Assembly: GCF_011064825.1 (NCBI RefSeq)
Contig: NZ_CP048751.1
Location: 992,001 to 1,056,000, forward strand
Length of the DNA stretch: 64,000 nt
Source: Brevundimonas mediterranea
GTDB taxonomy: Bacteria; Pseudomonadota; Alphaproteobacteria; Caulobacterales; Caulobacteraceae
Direction of reading: 5' to 3'
This document shows positions 28,440 through 37,378 of the stretch, piece by piece (position 1 is the first letter of the stretch; each line of letters begins with the position of its first letter). The position numbers and the translations under genes were made by a program. The notes beneath the pieces are model-generated. The model worked only from the letters and a program-made list of their open reading frames with translations, was not told where the DNA came from and did not search any database.

Positions 28440-29846
28440 ATGAACCAAGACGCCTCCTATTTCTTCTGCGGCATCGGCGGGTCGGGCATGCTGCCCCTGG
28501 CCCTGATCGTCCAGGCCCAGGGCCACGCCATCGAAGGCTCCGACCGCGCGCTGGACCAGGGCCGCACGCCCGAGAAGTTCGACTGGCTGCGCGCCCATGG
28601 CGTGACCCTGCATCCCCAGGACGGTTCGGGCGTGACCCGTTCAGCCCAGACCGTGGTGGCCACCGGCGCGATTGAAGACACCGTGCCCGACATCGGCGCC
28701 GCCCGCCGCGTCGGCGCCGTCATCAAGACCCGGCCCCAGCTGCTCAGCCAGCTGTTTAACGCCGCCCCGACCTCGGTCGGCGTCGCGGGCACCAGCGGCA
28801 AGTCCACCATCACCGGCATGATCGCCTGGATCCTGAGCCAGACCGACCGCAATCCCACCGTCGTCAACGGGGCGGTGATGAAGAATTTCGCCGACGCCGA
28901 TCATCCGTTCGCCAGCGCCCTGGTCGGCGGGCCCGATCTGTTCGTGGCCGAGGTGGACGAGTCCGATGGCTCCATCGCCGGTTATGACCCGACCGTCGCC
29001 GTCGTCTCCAACATCTCGCTGGATCACAAGTCGATGGAGGAGCTGCGCGACCTGTTCGGCGGCTTCACCGCCCGCGCGACCACGGCGGTTCTGAACCTCG
29101 ACAATCCCGAGACCGCCGCCCTGGTCCAGACGCTTCCGGCCGGGAAAGCGATCACCTTCGCCCTGGGCGAGGAAAAGGCCGACCTGTCCGCCTACGACCT
29201 TCAGCCGACGCCCACGGGCATGAAGTTCCGCCTGATGGAGGGCTGGAGCGAATACGACGTCGTCCTGAACGTCCCCGGCGCCCACAATGTCGCCAATGCG
29301 CTTGCGGCCCTGGGTGCGGTCAAGGCGCTGGACGTGCCGACGGGCCAGGCGGTCAAGGCGCTGGAGACCTTCGCCGGCATCCGTCGCCGGATGGAGGTGG
29401 TCGGGACGGTGAACGACATCACCGTCATCGACGACTTCGCCCATAACCCGGACAAGATCGCCGCCACGCTCAAGACCCTGCACGCCTTCGACGGCCGCCT
29501 GCTGATCCTGTTCCAGCCCCACGGCTTCGGTCCGCTGAAGCTGATGAAGTCCGAGTTCATCGACGGTTTCGCCGGCCTGATGCGCGAGACCGACGTCCTG
29601 CTGATGCCCGAGCCGGTCTATTACGGCGGCACCACAGACCGCAGCGTCGGCTCAGAAGACATCGCCACGGGTGTCCGCGCCGCCGGCCGTCAGGCGGAGG
29701 CCCTGCCGACCCGCGCCGACTGTGGCGACCGGATCGTGCAGATGGCGCAATCGGGCGACCGCATCATCGTCATGGGCGCCCGCGACGACACCCTGTCCAG
29801 CTTCGCGGTCGACCTGCTGGGCCGACTGGATCAGTCGGCCAGCTGA
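28440..29846 (+). CDS. Mur ligase family protein, Mpl/MurC-like
   Basis: 468 residues with the three Mur ligase domains: N-terminal Rossmann FFCGIGGSGMLPLALI, ATP-binding P-loop GVAGTSGKSTITGMI, VAEVDESDGSI, VSNISLDHKSMEEL, and C-terminal DDFAHNPDKI with FQPHGFGPLKLM. It is likely either Mpl, which ligates recycled L-Ala-gamma-D-Glu-mDAP to UDP-MurNAc, or a MurC paralogue; the missing dcw-cluster context and the ldcA neighbour favour a recycling role, as inference. It is convergent with the GH16 gene, and their ends overlap by 16 bp. Confidence 0.9.
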   Translation: MNQDASYFFCGIGGSGMLPLALIVQAQGHAIEGSDRALDQGRTPEKFDWLRAHGVTLHPQDGSGVTRSAQTVVATGAIEDTVPDIGAARRVGAVIKTRPQLLSQLFNAAPTSVGVAGTSGKSTITGMIAWILSQTDRNPTVVNGAVMKNFADADHPFASALVGGPDLFVAEVDESDGSIAGYDPTVAVVSNISLDHKSMEELRDLFGGFTARATTAVLNLDNPETAALVQTLPAGKAITFALGEEKADLSAYDLQPTPTGMKFRLMEGWSEYDVVLNVPGAHNVANALAALGAVKALDVPTGQAVKALETFAGIRRRMEVVGTVNDITVIDDFAHNPDKIAATLKTLHAFDGRLLILFQPHGFGPLKLMKSEFIDGFAGLMRETDVLLMPEPVYYGGTTDRSVGSEDIATGVRAAGRQAEALPTRADCGDRIVQMAQSGDRIIVMGARDDTLSSFAVDLLGRLDQSAS

Positions 29847-30637
29847 TAGACCCGGACGTAGTCGACCTCCATCCGCTGCGGGAAGACGGCGTCGTCGACG
29901 CCCTCCTCGCCGCCCCAGGTTCCGCCCACGGCGACGTTCAGGATCAGATGGAACGGCTTGTCGAACGGCCAGGTCTCCACATCGCCCGTCTGATCGTTGG
30001 CGAAGCGGTGGAAGGGCTGGTCGTCGATCAGGAAGACGATCTCGTCCGGCGTCCAGCGCACCTGATAGCGGTGAAAGGCGTCGCAGGCGTCCGCGACCTG
30101 GTGCGTCGCCGTGCTTTGGGTGCCCTTCACATGGTTGTAGGCCTCGGTGTGGATCGAGCCATGCACCACGCCGGGGCGATGGCCGACATGCTCCATGATG
30201 TCGATCTCGCCGCCGATGGGCCAGCCGACCGCCTTTTCGGGCAACATCCAGATGGCCGGCCAACTGCCGCGTCCGCAAGGGATCTTGGCGCGCGTCTCGA
30301 TGAAACCGCGTGACCAGGCGGTGGTCGAGATCATCCGCGCCGAGGTGTAGGCCTGTCCGCCCCAGTCGGCCGGGGGCGGGTTGAGGGTCTCTCGCCGCGC
30401 CTCGATGATCAGGACGCCGTCCTCAATCCGGGCGTTCTCGGGCCGCGCGGCGGAATAGTACTGCAGTTCCTCGTTGTACCAGCCGGTCTTGTTGGCCTGG
30501 GTGTCGTATCGCCACCTCGAGGCGTCGGGCAGGCCGTCGCCAGCGAATTCGTCGGACCAGGTCAGGGCGTATCCAGACGGAGCGGCGGACGTTTGCGGCA
30601 GGGTCGAAATCGCCGCCGCCAGCAGCATGGAAATCAT
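29831..30637 (-). CDS. Secreted GH16 beta-glucanase (laminarinase type)
   Basis: 268 residues from ATG 30637, with a strong GGGAGGAA ribosome site. A short signal peptide (MISMLLAAAISTLPQTSAA) precedes the GH16 jelly roll: LTWSDEF, YNEELQYY, the catalytic motif GEIDIMEHVG (both glutamates and the aspartate present), HGSIHTE and the end DYVRVYQL. It should cleave beta-1,3 or mixed-link glucans outside the cytoplasm. It has no linked transporter here, but could feed the glucan locus at 1-7.7 kb. Confidence 0.92.
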   Translation of the reverse strand: MISMLLAAAISTLPQTSAAPSGYALTWSDEFAGDGLPDASRWRYDTQANKTGWYNEELQYYSAARPENARIEDGVLIIEARRETLNPPPADWGGQAYTSARMISTTAWSRGFIETRAKIPCGRGSWPAIWMLPEKAVGWPIGGEIDIMEHVGHRPGVVHGSIHTEAYNHVKGTQSTATHQVADACDAFHRYQVRWTPDEIVFLIDDQPFHRFANDQTGDVETWPFDKPFHLILNVAVGGTWGGEEGVDDAVFPQRMEVDYVRVYQLAD

Positions 30638-30693
30638 CGGTTCCTCCCATTCATTGCGCCATTGATGGCAGGAAGGCCCGGCGGGCGGCAGCC

Positions 30694-32055
30694 CTAATAG
30701 ACGTCGCGGCGGTAACGACCGGTTTCGAGCAGGTCCAGCAGAGCCTCGGCGCCCAAGGCGGTCTCCAGCGCCGCATGAACGCCTGCGGCCATGCCCTCCA
30801 GACTGCCGCAGACATGGATGGCGGCGCCGCGACCGATCCAGTCGCGCAGTTCGTCCGCCGCCCCGGCGACCAGATTCTGCACATAGCGGCCGTCGCCCGC
30901 ATCGCGCGAGAAGGCGCGATCCAGCCGACGCAGCACGCCCGACTCCAGCCATGCCTGAAGCTCCGCATCGAAGAAGGCGTCGTGCGCCCGCGTCCGCTCG
31001 CCGAACAACAGCCAGGCCCCGCCCCCGGCCGGGCTCCGCGCCTTCAGATGCGCCCGCAATCCCGCGATTCCCGTGCCGTTGCCGATCAGGATCATCGGCG
31101 TCTCGTCCTCCGGCCCGTGGAAGCTGCGGTTGGTCCTCAGCCGCATGCCGATCTCATCGCCGACCGCCAGATCCTGGGTCAGCCAGCCGGACGCCAGACC
31201 CGGCGTTCCGTCGGGGTGACGCATCAGCCGGATCAGGCATTCGACCCGGCCATCCGACGGCAGGGAGGCGATGGAATATTCGCGCGCGCCCGGCGTGGCC
31301 CCGTCCCGTTCCGGCAGGCCGACCTCGACGATGTCGCCCGCGGCCCAGTCCGGGCTCGACCCGACCGGCTCGAACGCGAGGTGATAGGCCGGCCCGCCCG
31401 GACTGCCCGGATTGACCAGGGTCCGCTCGACCAGCCGCCACGGATAGAAGGCCGCCGGCGCCCAGTCGGGCGCCGCGAGACGGCCGGTGATCTGGTTCAA
31501 CTGGTGCTGCCAGCGGCGGATGGCCCCGGCCTCGCCGTTGTCGACCTCGACCAGGTCGAACAGGGGTTCGGCGCCCGACCGCCGCAGCCAGCCGTCCACC
31601 GCATGGCCGAAGCCGCAGAAATGGTCGTAGCTTCGGTCGCCCAGGGCCAGCAGGCCGAAGCGCAGGCCCGCCAGATCCGCCCCCTGCCCCATGGTCTTGC
31701 GCACGAACCGCGCCGCTGTATCGGGCGGGTCGCCTTCGCCCGTCGTGGACACGATCAGCAAGGCCCGGCCGGCCGCCTTCAGCGTCGCGCTGTCCAGATC
31801 GGCGAAGGACAAAACCCGCGCCCCCACACCGCCGTCCTGCAGGGCCTTGGCCGTCATCCAGGCCAGTTGCTCGGCGAAACCCGTCTGGCTGGCGAAGGCG
31901 ACCAGCACGCTCTCGCCGTCTCCGGCCATGGCGTCCGATTGGGCGCGCGCCGCCGCCTTCGCCCGGCGTTCGCGCCAGACGATGAAGCCGGTCAGGACCA
32001 ACCACAGGGCCGCCGCACCGACGGCCCACAGCCAACGCGCCGGCTCGTGGGTCAC
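30694..32055 (-). CDS. Membrane-anchored flavodoxin/ferredoxin-NADP reductase (CysJ-like)
   Basis: 453 residues. One N-terminal transmembrane helix (WLWAVGAAALWLVLTGFIVW, about 9-28), a flavodoxin domain (FASQTGFAEQLAWMTA, STTGEGDPPDTAARFV, LALGDRSYDHFCGFG), and a ferredoxin-reductase domain with FAD motif REYSIASLPSDG and NADPH motif ILIGNGTGIAGLRAHL, ending near RRDVY. It should pass electrons from NADPH through FAD and FMN to a membrane partner, here probably the PepSY protein. Last gene of the TonB-PepSY-DUF2271-DUF4198-ApbE operon; its start overlaps the apbE stop by ATGA. Confidence 0.92.
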   Translation of the reverse strand: MTHEPARWLWAVGAAALWLVLTGFIVWRERRAKAAARAQSDAMAGDGESVLVAFASQTGFAEQLAWMTAKALQDGGVGARVLSFADLDSATLKAAGRALLIVSTTGEGDPPDTAARFVRKTMGQGADLAGLRFGLLALGDRSYDHFCGFGHAVDGWLRRSGAEPLFDLVEVDNGEAGAIRRWQHQLNQITGRLAAPDWAPAAFYPWRLVERTLVNPGSPGGPAYHLAFEPVGSSPDWAAGDIVEVGLPERDGATPGAREYSIASLPSDGRVECLIRLMRHPDGTPGLASGWLTQDLAVGDEIGMRLRTNRSFHGPEDETPMILIGNGTGIAGLRAHLKARSPAGGGAWLLFGERTRAHDAFFDAELQAWLESGVLRRLDRAFSRDAGDGRYVQNLVAGAADELRDWIGRGAAIHVCGSLEGMAAGVHAALETALGAEALLDLLETGRYRRDVY

Positions 32056-33161
32056 CCCGGCCCCTCCAGGGCGGGGTCGTCCATCATGGCGGCGAAGGCG
32101 GGCGTCATCCGTTCGACCAGGCCACGCTCGGTCCGCTCGACGAAATGGGCGGCCAGGCCGATCGCCTCGGCATAGTCGGGCCCCTCGAACGGCCCCATGA
32201 CCGTCAGGGCCGTGGCGTAGGCGTCGGCCTTCATGGCCGAGGCGTGCAGCACCGTCACCGACGCCAGGGCGTTGCTCACCGGCCGCCCGGTCGATCCGTC
32301 CAGCGTATGCGGATACAGGCGGCCGTTATGTTCGAAGGCGCGGCGATAGTCGCCGCTGGTCGCCATGGCCATGTCGTACAGGGCCGCCACGGTGCGCGGC
32401 GCCGGCGATCCTGCGACCCGCTCGATCTCGACCCACCAGGGCTGGGCGTCGGGCTTGACGCCGCGCCCCTTCAACTCGCCGCCGATCTCCACCAGGTGCG
32501 AGGTCGCCCCCATGGCCGTCAACCGGTCCGAGACCCGGTCCACCGCATGCCCCTTGGCGATGCCGGAGACGTCCAGCCTCATGCCGCCCAGCTGCATGAC
32601 CGCGCGCGCCTCGCGGTTCAGCCGAAGCTTTCGCCAACCGGACAATTTCAGCGCCGCCTCGACCTCTTCGTCCGAGGGCACGGGCAGCAGGGGCGAACGC
32701 GGTCCGGGCGGGCCGAACCCCCACAGGTCGACCAGGGCGCCCAGGGTCGGATCGACCGCGCCGTTCGTCTCGTCGCCCAGGTCCATGGCGGCGTCCAGCA
32801 GGTCCCAGAAGGGCTGGGACACCGCCCACACGCCTTCGGGCGCGGCGTTGAAGCGGCTGATCTCGCTGGACGGCTCCCACGGACTGAAGACCGCGATCAC
32901 CGCCGCCAGTTCTTCCTCCACGGCCGCCTGGACCGCCGCCTCGCTCAGGCCCGGCGGGCCGATCACCCGCGCGCTCCAGGTCGTTCCCATGGTCGGGCCG
33001 CCCAGCGACAGGATGCGGTCGCCGGGCGGACGGGGCGGAACCCCGTCCATCGGCGGTATCAGCACCCGGTTGTCGGCCCGATCCGCAAGCGGAACCGGGT
33101 CGCCGAGCGTGACCGTGGGCGGGGCGGCGCGGGATCCGCGCGAGAAGGGAGTGTCGGACAT
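32052..33161 (-). CDS. apbE: FAD:protein FMN transferase (ApbE family)
   Basis: 369 residues. ApbE attaches FMN from FAD to a Thr or Ser in target proteins. Motifs: GGPTMGTTWSARV, GAVDPTLGALVDLWGFG, LDVSGIAKGHAVDRV, VEIGGELKGRG, ATSGDYRRAFEHNGRLYPHTLDGSTGRPV, and ADAYATALTVMG with the metal-binding Asp. It lacks the signal peptide or lipobox typical of periplasmic ApbE: the first ~50 residues are polar and proline-rich. Located between DUF4198 and the reductase. A probable target in the operon is the DUF2271 protein (DGVSGAT). Confidence 0.93.
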   Translation of the reverse strand: MSDTPFSRGSRAAPPTVTLGDPVPLADRADNRVLIPPMDGVPPRPPGDRILSLGGPTMGTTWSARVIGPPGLSEAAVQAAVEEELAAVIAVFSPWEPSSEISRFNAAPEGVWAVSQPFWDLLDAAMDLGDETNGAVDPTLGALVDLWGFGPPGPRSPLLPVPSDEEVEAALKLSGWRKLRLNREARAVMQLGGMRLDVSGIAKGHAVDRVSDRLTAMGATSHLVEIGGELKGRGVKPDAQPWWVEIERVAGSPAPRTVAALYDMAMATSGDYRRAFEHNGRLYPHTLDGSTGRPVSNALASVTVLHASAMKADAYATALTVMGPFEGPDYAEAIGLAAHFVERTERGLVERMTPAFAAMMDDPALEGPG

Positions 33162-33170
33162 GCCCGTGGC

Positions 33171-33971
33171 TTAGGGCAGGACTTCCATCACCGCCACATA
33201 GCTGGCGTTCGAGCCCAGCGCCTCGCCCTGGGCCGGCGCGCGGACCGAGGCGTTCAGCCAGTACATGCCGGCTTCCGGCCAGGTGACGGTGAAGGCGCCG
33301 TCGGCGCCGGTCTTGACCGTCATCTCCTCGGGATTGTCGCGATAGCGCAGGCCGCCACGCGCGATGGTCACGTCCAGATCGGCGGCCGGCTGACCGTCCT
33401 TGACCAGTTTGAAGGTCGCGGCCTCGCCGGCGACCAGGTCATTGGGATGGGTCACCGGCACCAGCTCCAGCCCCTCGCCCGTGGTCTTGAACACGGTCTC
33501 GGTCGGGTTGTTCAGGGTGACGAAGGTTTCGATCCGGCTGGCGGTGCGGGTCGCCTGCACCTCGGTCGCGCCTGCGGGCAGAGCGGCCGGATATTCCGCC
33601 GCCGAACCGCGCCAGCGCTTCTGCTCGCCGTTCAATTTGTAGCTGGCCATCACGCCGCCCATGACATTGGCGACCTTGTAGGTGCCGTTCTGCGTCAGAT
33701 GGACATCGAAGGTGGTGCGGTACTGGCCCTGCATCAGGTGTTCGGGCTGAACGGCCGATCCGTCCGGCGCGGTCACCACGAGGCCGCCCATCCGCATGGC
33801 GGCGTGGTCGGGGATGAAGACCCCGTTCGACATGCCGGCGTCGAACCCGACCCAGGCGTCATTGCCCGACAGGCTGGTCGAGGTGGGGGCCATCCAGGCG
33901 CGGTGGGCCTGGGCGGCCATGGGCGCGGCCAGGGCGGCGGCGAAGGCCAGAAGCGTGATCGTCTTTTTCAT
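33171..33971 (-). CDS. DUF4198 periplasmic protein
   Basis: 266 residues from ATG 33971, with a Sec signal peptide (KKTITLLAFAAALAAPMAAQA). The mature protein begins HRAWMAPTSTSLSG, a histidine at the very N-terminus as in many DUF4198 and CopC-like metal-linked proteins, and consists of beta-rich Ig/carboxypeptidase-regulatory-like modules (KLVKDGQPAADLDVTIARGG, ADGAFTVTWPEAGMYWL). The family often accompanies TonB receptors for metals. In this operon it lies between DUF2271 and apbE; its role, perhaps a metal or siderophore chaperone, is inference. Confidence 0.88.
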   Translation of the reverse strand: MKKTITLLAFAAALAAPMAAQAHRAWMAPTSTSLSGNDAWVGFDAGMSNGVFIPDHAAMRMGGLVVTAPDGSAVQPEHLMQGQYRTTFDVHLTQNGTYKVANVMGGVMASYKLNGEQKRWRGSAAEYPAALPAGATEVQATRTASRIETFVTLNNPTETVFKTTGEGLELVPVTHPNDLVAGEAATFKLVKDGQPAADLDVTIARGGLRYRDNPEEMTVKTGADGAFTVTWPEAGMYWLNASVRAPAQGEALGSNASYVAVMEVLP

Positions 33972-33982
33972 GGGTCTGTTCC

Positions 33983-34492
33983 TCAGCGAGAGACGGTGAC
34001 GCGCACGGCGCCCAGTTCGGTGGAGCCGGAAGCATTGGCGGTATTGGCGCCGCCCCAGCGGAAGGGCACGCGCACGACCTCGCGGCCGCCCAGTTCGCGG
34101 GCCGCCTCGACAACGACGGTGTACTGGCCCGGCTGCAGGCCGCGCAGGCGGGCGGCGGGCACGGTGATGGTCTGGCGACCCGGCGCGCGGGTGGCGCCCG
34201 AGACGCCGTCGGCCGGCAGGCTCATGGCCCGGCCGCCCTTGCGCCACCAGGTGCGCAGGTCCTTCAGCCAGTCCTTGCCGTCGCCCTCGTTGTTGCGGGT
34301 CTGCTGGTACCAGACCGCCAGGGTCTGGACCGCCGTCTGATCCGGCCGTTCGATCCACACCGCCACATAGGGCCGATGATAGGAGGCGGTGTTCAGCCGC
34401 GGCACATCGACCGTGACCGACAGGTCCGCAGCCAGGGCGGGCGCGGCGGCGGCCAGGCCGACGGTGGTGACGACGATGGGGAGAAGGCGCAT
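33983..34492 (-). CDS. DUF2271 periplasmic protein with an FMN-attachment motif
   Basis: 169 residues from ATG 34492 (a GTG at 34501 would add three). Signal peptide MRLLPIVVTTVGLAAAAPALA. The DUF2271 core reads YVAVWIERPDQTAVQTLAVWY and DWLKDLRTWWRKG, then LPADGVSGATRAPG. The motif DGVSGAT (Asp95 to Thr101, bases 34190-34210) fits the ApbE recognition pattern Dxx(S/T)GA(S/T), so Thr101 is the probable site of covalent FMN. Together with apbE three genes away and the PepSY protein, it should be a periplasmic electron carrier or terminal reductase. Confidence 0.88.
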   Translation of the reverse strand: MRLLPIVVTTVGLAAAAPALAADLSVTVDVPRLNTASYHRPYVAVWIERPDQTAVQTLAVWYQQTRNNEGDGKDWLKDLRTWWRKGGRAMSLPADGVSGATRAPGRQTITVPAARLRGLQPGQYTVVVEAARELGGREVVRVPFRWGGANTANASGSTELGAVRVTVSR

Positions 34493-34518
34493 CCGGGACA
34501 CTCTCAGCGAAGTTCAGC

Positions 34519-35199
34519 TCAATGAATGAAGATCAGGGCGATGACGACGGGCACGAGCAGCCCCAGGGCCGCCAGCGGCCAGGTGGAGGGCCGCCCCTTG
34601 GCGTGCAGCCACATCAGCCCCAGCCCCGTCAGGGCGAAGATCAGGCAGGCGACGGCGAAGACGTCGATGAACCAGAACCAGACCGACCCGGCGTTGCGCC
34701 CCTTGTGCAGGTCGTTGAGGTAGGCGATCCATCCCCGCGTCGTCTTCTCGTGCAGCACATCACCCGTTGAACGGTCGATGGTCACCCATCCGTCGCCGCC
34801 CGGCGTGGGCAGGGCGACGTAGATTTCCTCGGCCGTGGTTTCGGTCGGCTTGCCGGCGATCTCGGCCTTCAGCGTCTGCGCCGACCAGCGCGCCACGGCG
34901 TCGGGGACGGGATCGGTCGTCTCCTCGGGGAAGTCGGCCAGACGCGCCGCCAGGGGCGCCGGCAGGGCCGCCGTCTGTTCGACCGTCACCGGATCGGCGG
35001 GGATCGAGGCCGCGTGGTTCAGGGTGACGCCGGTGATCGCGAACAGGATCAGTCCGACCAGACTGACCGCCGCCGAAATCCAGTGCCAGGAATGAAGCTG
35101 TTTCAGCCAGAAGGACCGCGCGCCGTTCAGCGCCGCCTTCGGCTTCTTCGAGTCCTTGGCGGGGAGCTCGGCCTGAGGGTGTGCGGCGCGTTCGGTCAC
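34519..35199 (-). CDS. PepSY-associated transmembrane protein
   Basis: 226 residues. A cytosolic tail is followed by a first transmembrane helix (WLKQLHSWHWISAAVSLVG...), with histidines placed for possible haem or quinone contact, a periplasmic PepSY-like domain (about 60-165, EIYVALPTPGGDGWVTIDRSTGDVL), then HKGRNAGSVWFWFIDVFAV and two more helices to the end. Members occur in siderophore-reduction and extracellular electron-transfer systems. It would bridge the cytosolic reductase to the periplasmic flavoprotein. Confidence 0.9.
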   Translation of the reverse strand: MTERAAHPQAELPAKDSKKPKAALNGARSFWLKQLHSWHWISAAVSLVGLILFAITGVTLNHAASIPADPVTVEQTAALPAPLAARLADFPEETTDPVPDAVARWSAQTLKAEIAGKPTETTAEEIYVALPTPGGDGWVTIDRSTGDVLHEKTTRGWIAYLNDLHKGRNAGSVWFWFIDVFAVACLIFALTGLGLMWLHAKGRPSTWPLAALGLLVPVVIALIFIH

Positions 35200-35269
35200 A
35201 AGGTGGCTGTGCCACTGTTGCGAACCGTTTTCAATAGCAGTCCGTGCGACGAAATCGCCGCAGAGAGCG

Positions 35270-37336
35270 TCAGTAGCTGAATCTCACCCCGGCCCGCACC
35301 GTGCGCGGCGGCGCATAGCCGGCGACGTCGGTCCCGGTCATCGACACCTCGACCTCTTCATCGAAGGCGTTGTCCACGGCGGCCCAGACCATGACGCCTT
35401 CGCGCGCCAGCCACTCCGCCCGGGCGTCCAGGGTCACGGCGGGGTCCAGGGTCCGGCTGTTCAGGTCATCGTCGAACCGCGCCGATTCATACCGCGCGGC
35501 CAGCCCAAGGGTCAGCCGCTGCGTCGCACGCCAGTCCAGGCCCGCTGTCGCGCTCCACTCCGGCGCCTGGGCCGGACGCAGGCCGGTCAGCTGCGGCGCC
35601 GCCGTCCCGCCGTCCACCTCGGCGTCGGTCCAGGACAGGGCCGCGTTCAGCGACAGGGCCTCGGTCGCCTGGATGGACCCGTTCAGCTCGACGCCCCAGG
35701 CCTCGATGGTCCCGGCGTTCTGGCGCTGGCGCAGCACGCCCCCGGCCAGCACGAAGCCCGCGCGGGGGAAGGTCCCCGGCCCCTCGCCGATGGTGACGTT
35801 GACGATGGCGTCCTCGATCTCGTTCCAGAACACCGTCGCCCCCCACGTGATCCCGTCCCGGTCGTAGGCCAGGCCCGTCTCGATCCCGCGCAGGGTCTCG
35901 GGCTCCAGCGCCGAATTGGCCTCGGTGATGTCGTTGCCGACCCGGAACGGCCGGTGCAGTTCGTTCAAGGTGGCCGGCCGGAAACCGGAATAGGCGGCCG
36001 CCCGCCAGGCGTAGCCGGCGCCCAGCAGGCGGCTCAGATCGCGTCGCGCCGCCAGACGGGCGCTGAACACCTCGCCCGACCGGTCCACATCCGTCTCGTC
36101 CAGGATCGGGACGCCGGTCGACAGGGTGTATTCGTAGCGGAATCCCGCCTCGTTCTTCCACTGGTCGTAACGCAGCCCGCCCGCGATCAACCAGTCCCCG
36201 CCGGTCCACGACCCGTCCACATAGGCCCCGGCCACCGAGGTCTCGCCGCCCGCGCGCCGTCCCCGGGCGAAGCCCGCGCCGGTGGGATTGCTGAAGAACT
36301 CGTTGGTCTCGCCCTCATTGAACCGGGCGTCGGCGCCGACCTCCCATTCCAGCCGCCCCCCGGCGAAGTCGGACGTGCGGCGGCGCAGGGCGGCGTTCAA
36401 ACCCCAACCCGTGGCCGGGGTTCTGTACTGATCATTGGCCGGCGTCGTGGTCGACCGGTCCGCCGCCACCGAGGCCGAGCTGTTGGCGAAATTGCTCTCG
36501 ATCCGCCAGGCCTGCAGCCGCCAGCCATAGCCGTCCGCATCCGGCGCCTTGGCCGCCGTGGCGCTCAGGCTGTGGCCGCTGGCGTTGGACCGGGCGTTCA
36601 GCAGGCCGGAGCCGCGATCCTCCTCCCAGGTCGCCGCTCGCAGCGACAGGTTCGCCCCCTCGAGATTGAGCCCGTCCAGCGGCGCATCGACCCGCAGGGC
36701 GGCGCTGCGGCTGTCCAGATCCAGCGGCGTGTCCGCCGCCCCCGCCGCCGGCCCGCGCACCGGCGTATAGCCGTCGCTGGCCTCATACAGGCCCGACAGG
36801 GTCACGCCGACCGGCCCCAGCATGGTCGATCCCGACCCCGCCGCTCGCGCCCCGCCGCGCTCGGCGACCGAGAGGTCCAGCACCCCGCCGCTGTCCCGTT
36901 CCGTCAGGCCGATGACCCCGGTCAGGGCGCCGGCGCCATAGGGCCCCGCGCCCGCGCCGCGCACCACATCCACCCGATCCAGCGATTCCGGCGCGACCTG
37001 GGACCAGATGACCCAGCCCCCGAACGGATCGTTCAGCGGAACCCCGTCCAGCGTCACCAGGGTCCGCCCCGCGCCGGACGGCGCTATCGCCCGCAGCGAA
37101 ATCCCCTGGGTCGTCGGATTGGCGGCCAGGCTGGAGGTGCGGCGGAACAGGGACACGGCCGGCACGGTTCGCAGGGCCTCGTCCAGCCGGACGGACCGCT
37201 CCAGCACCCGTTGGTCTAGCCGCACCACCGAAAAGGCGGCGTCGGCGGCGGTGGGCGGCAGACGGGCGGCCGTCACCGTGATTTCGGACAATTGGGCGGG
37301 CGGTGCGGGGGGCGCGTCTTGGAACATCCCGGTCAC
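35270..37336 (-). CDS. TonB-dependent receptor of the reductase operon, signal peptide not visible
   Basis: 688 residues. TonB box region LSEITVTAARLP, plug (RVLERSVRLDEALRTVPAVSLFRRTSS, GRTLVTLDGVPLNDPFGGWV, DRVDVVRGAGAGPYGAGALTGVI), 22-strand barrel, and the C-terminal aromatic end RAGVRFSY. It should import a ferric siderophore or another metal complex. The frame starts MTGMFQDAPPAPP with only a few residues before the TonB box. An in-frame stop at 37373-37375 rules out a longer version, so the signal peptide is missing or was shifted out of frame. First gene of the operon that runs to 30694. Confidence 0.9.
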   Translation of the reverse strand: MTGMFQDAPPAPPAQLSEITVTAARLPPTAADAAFSVVRLDQRVLERSVRLDEALRTVPAVSLFRRTSSLAANPTTQGISLRAIAPSGAGRTLVTLDGVPLNDPFGGWVIWSQVAPESLDRVDVVRGAGAGPYGAGALTGVIGLTERDSGGVLDLSVAERGGARAAGSGSTMLGPVGVTLSGLYEASDGYTPVRGPAAGAADTPLDLDSRSAALRVDAPLDGLNLEGANLSLRAATWEEDRGSGLLNARSNASGHSLSATAAKAPDADGYGWRLQAWRIESNFANSSASVAADRSTTTPANDQYRTPATGWGLNAALRRRTSDFAGGRLEWEVGADARFNEGETNEFFSNPTGAGFARGRRAGGETSVAGAYVDGSWTGGDWLIAGGLRYDQWKNEAGFRYEYTLSTGVPILDETDVDRSGEVFSARLAARRDLSRLLGAGYAWRAAAYSGFRPATLNELHRPFRVGNDITEANSALEPETLRGIETGLAYDRDGITWGATVFWNEIEDAIVNVTIGEGPGTFPRAGFVLAGGVLRQRQNAGTIEAWGVELNGSIQATEALSLNAALSWTDAEVDGGTAAPQLTGLRPAQAPEWSATAGLDWRATQRLTLGLAARYESARFDDDLNSRTLDPAVTLDARAEWLAREGVMVWAAVDNAFDEEVEVSMTGTDVAGYAPPRTVRAGVRFSY

Positions 37337-37378
37337 AATAGACCAGCTCCGCCTTGGTTCATCCCTGCGACCTTATAA

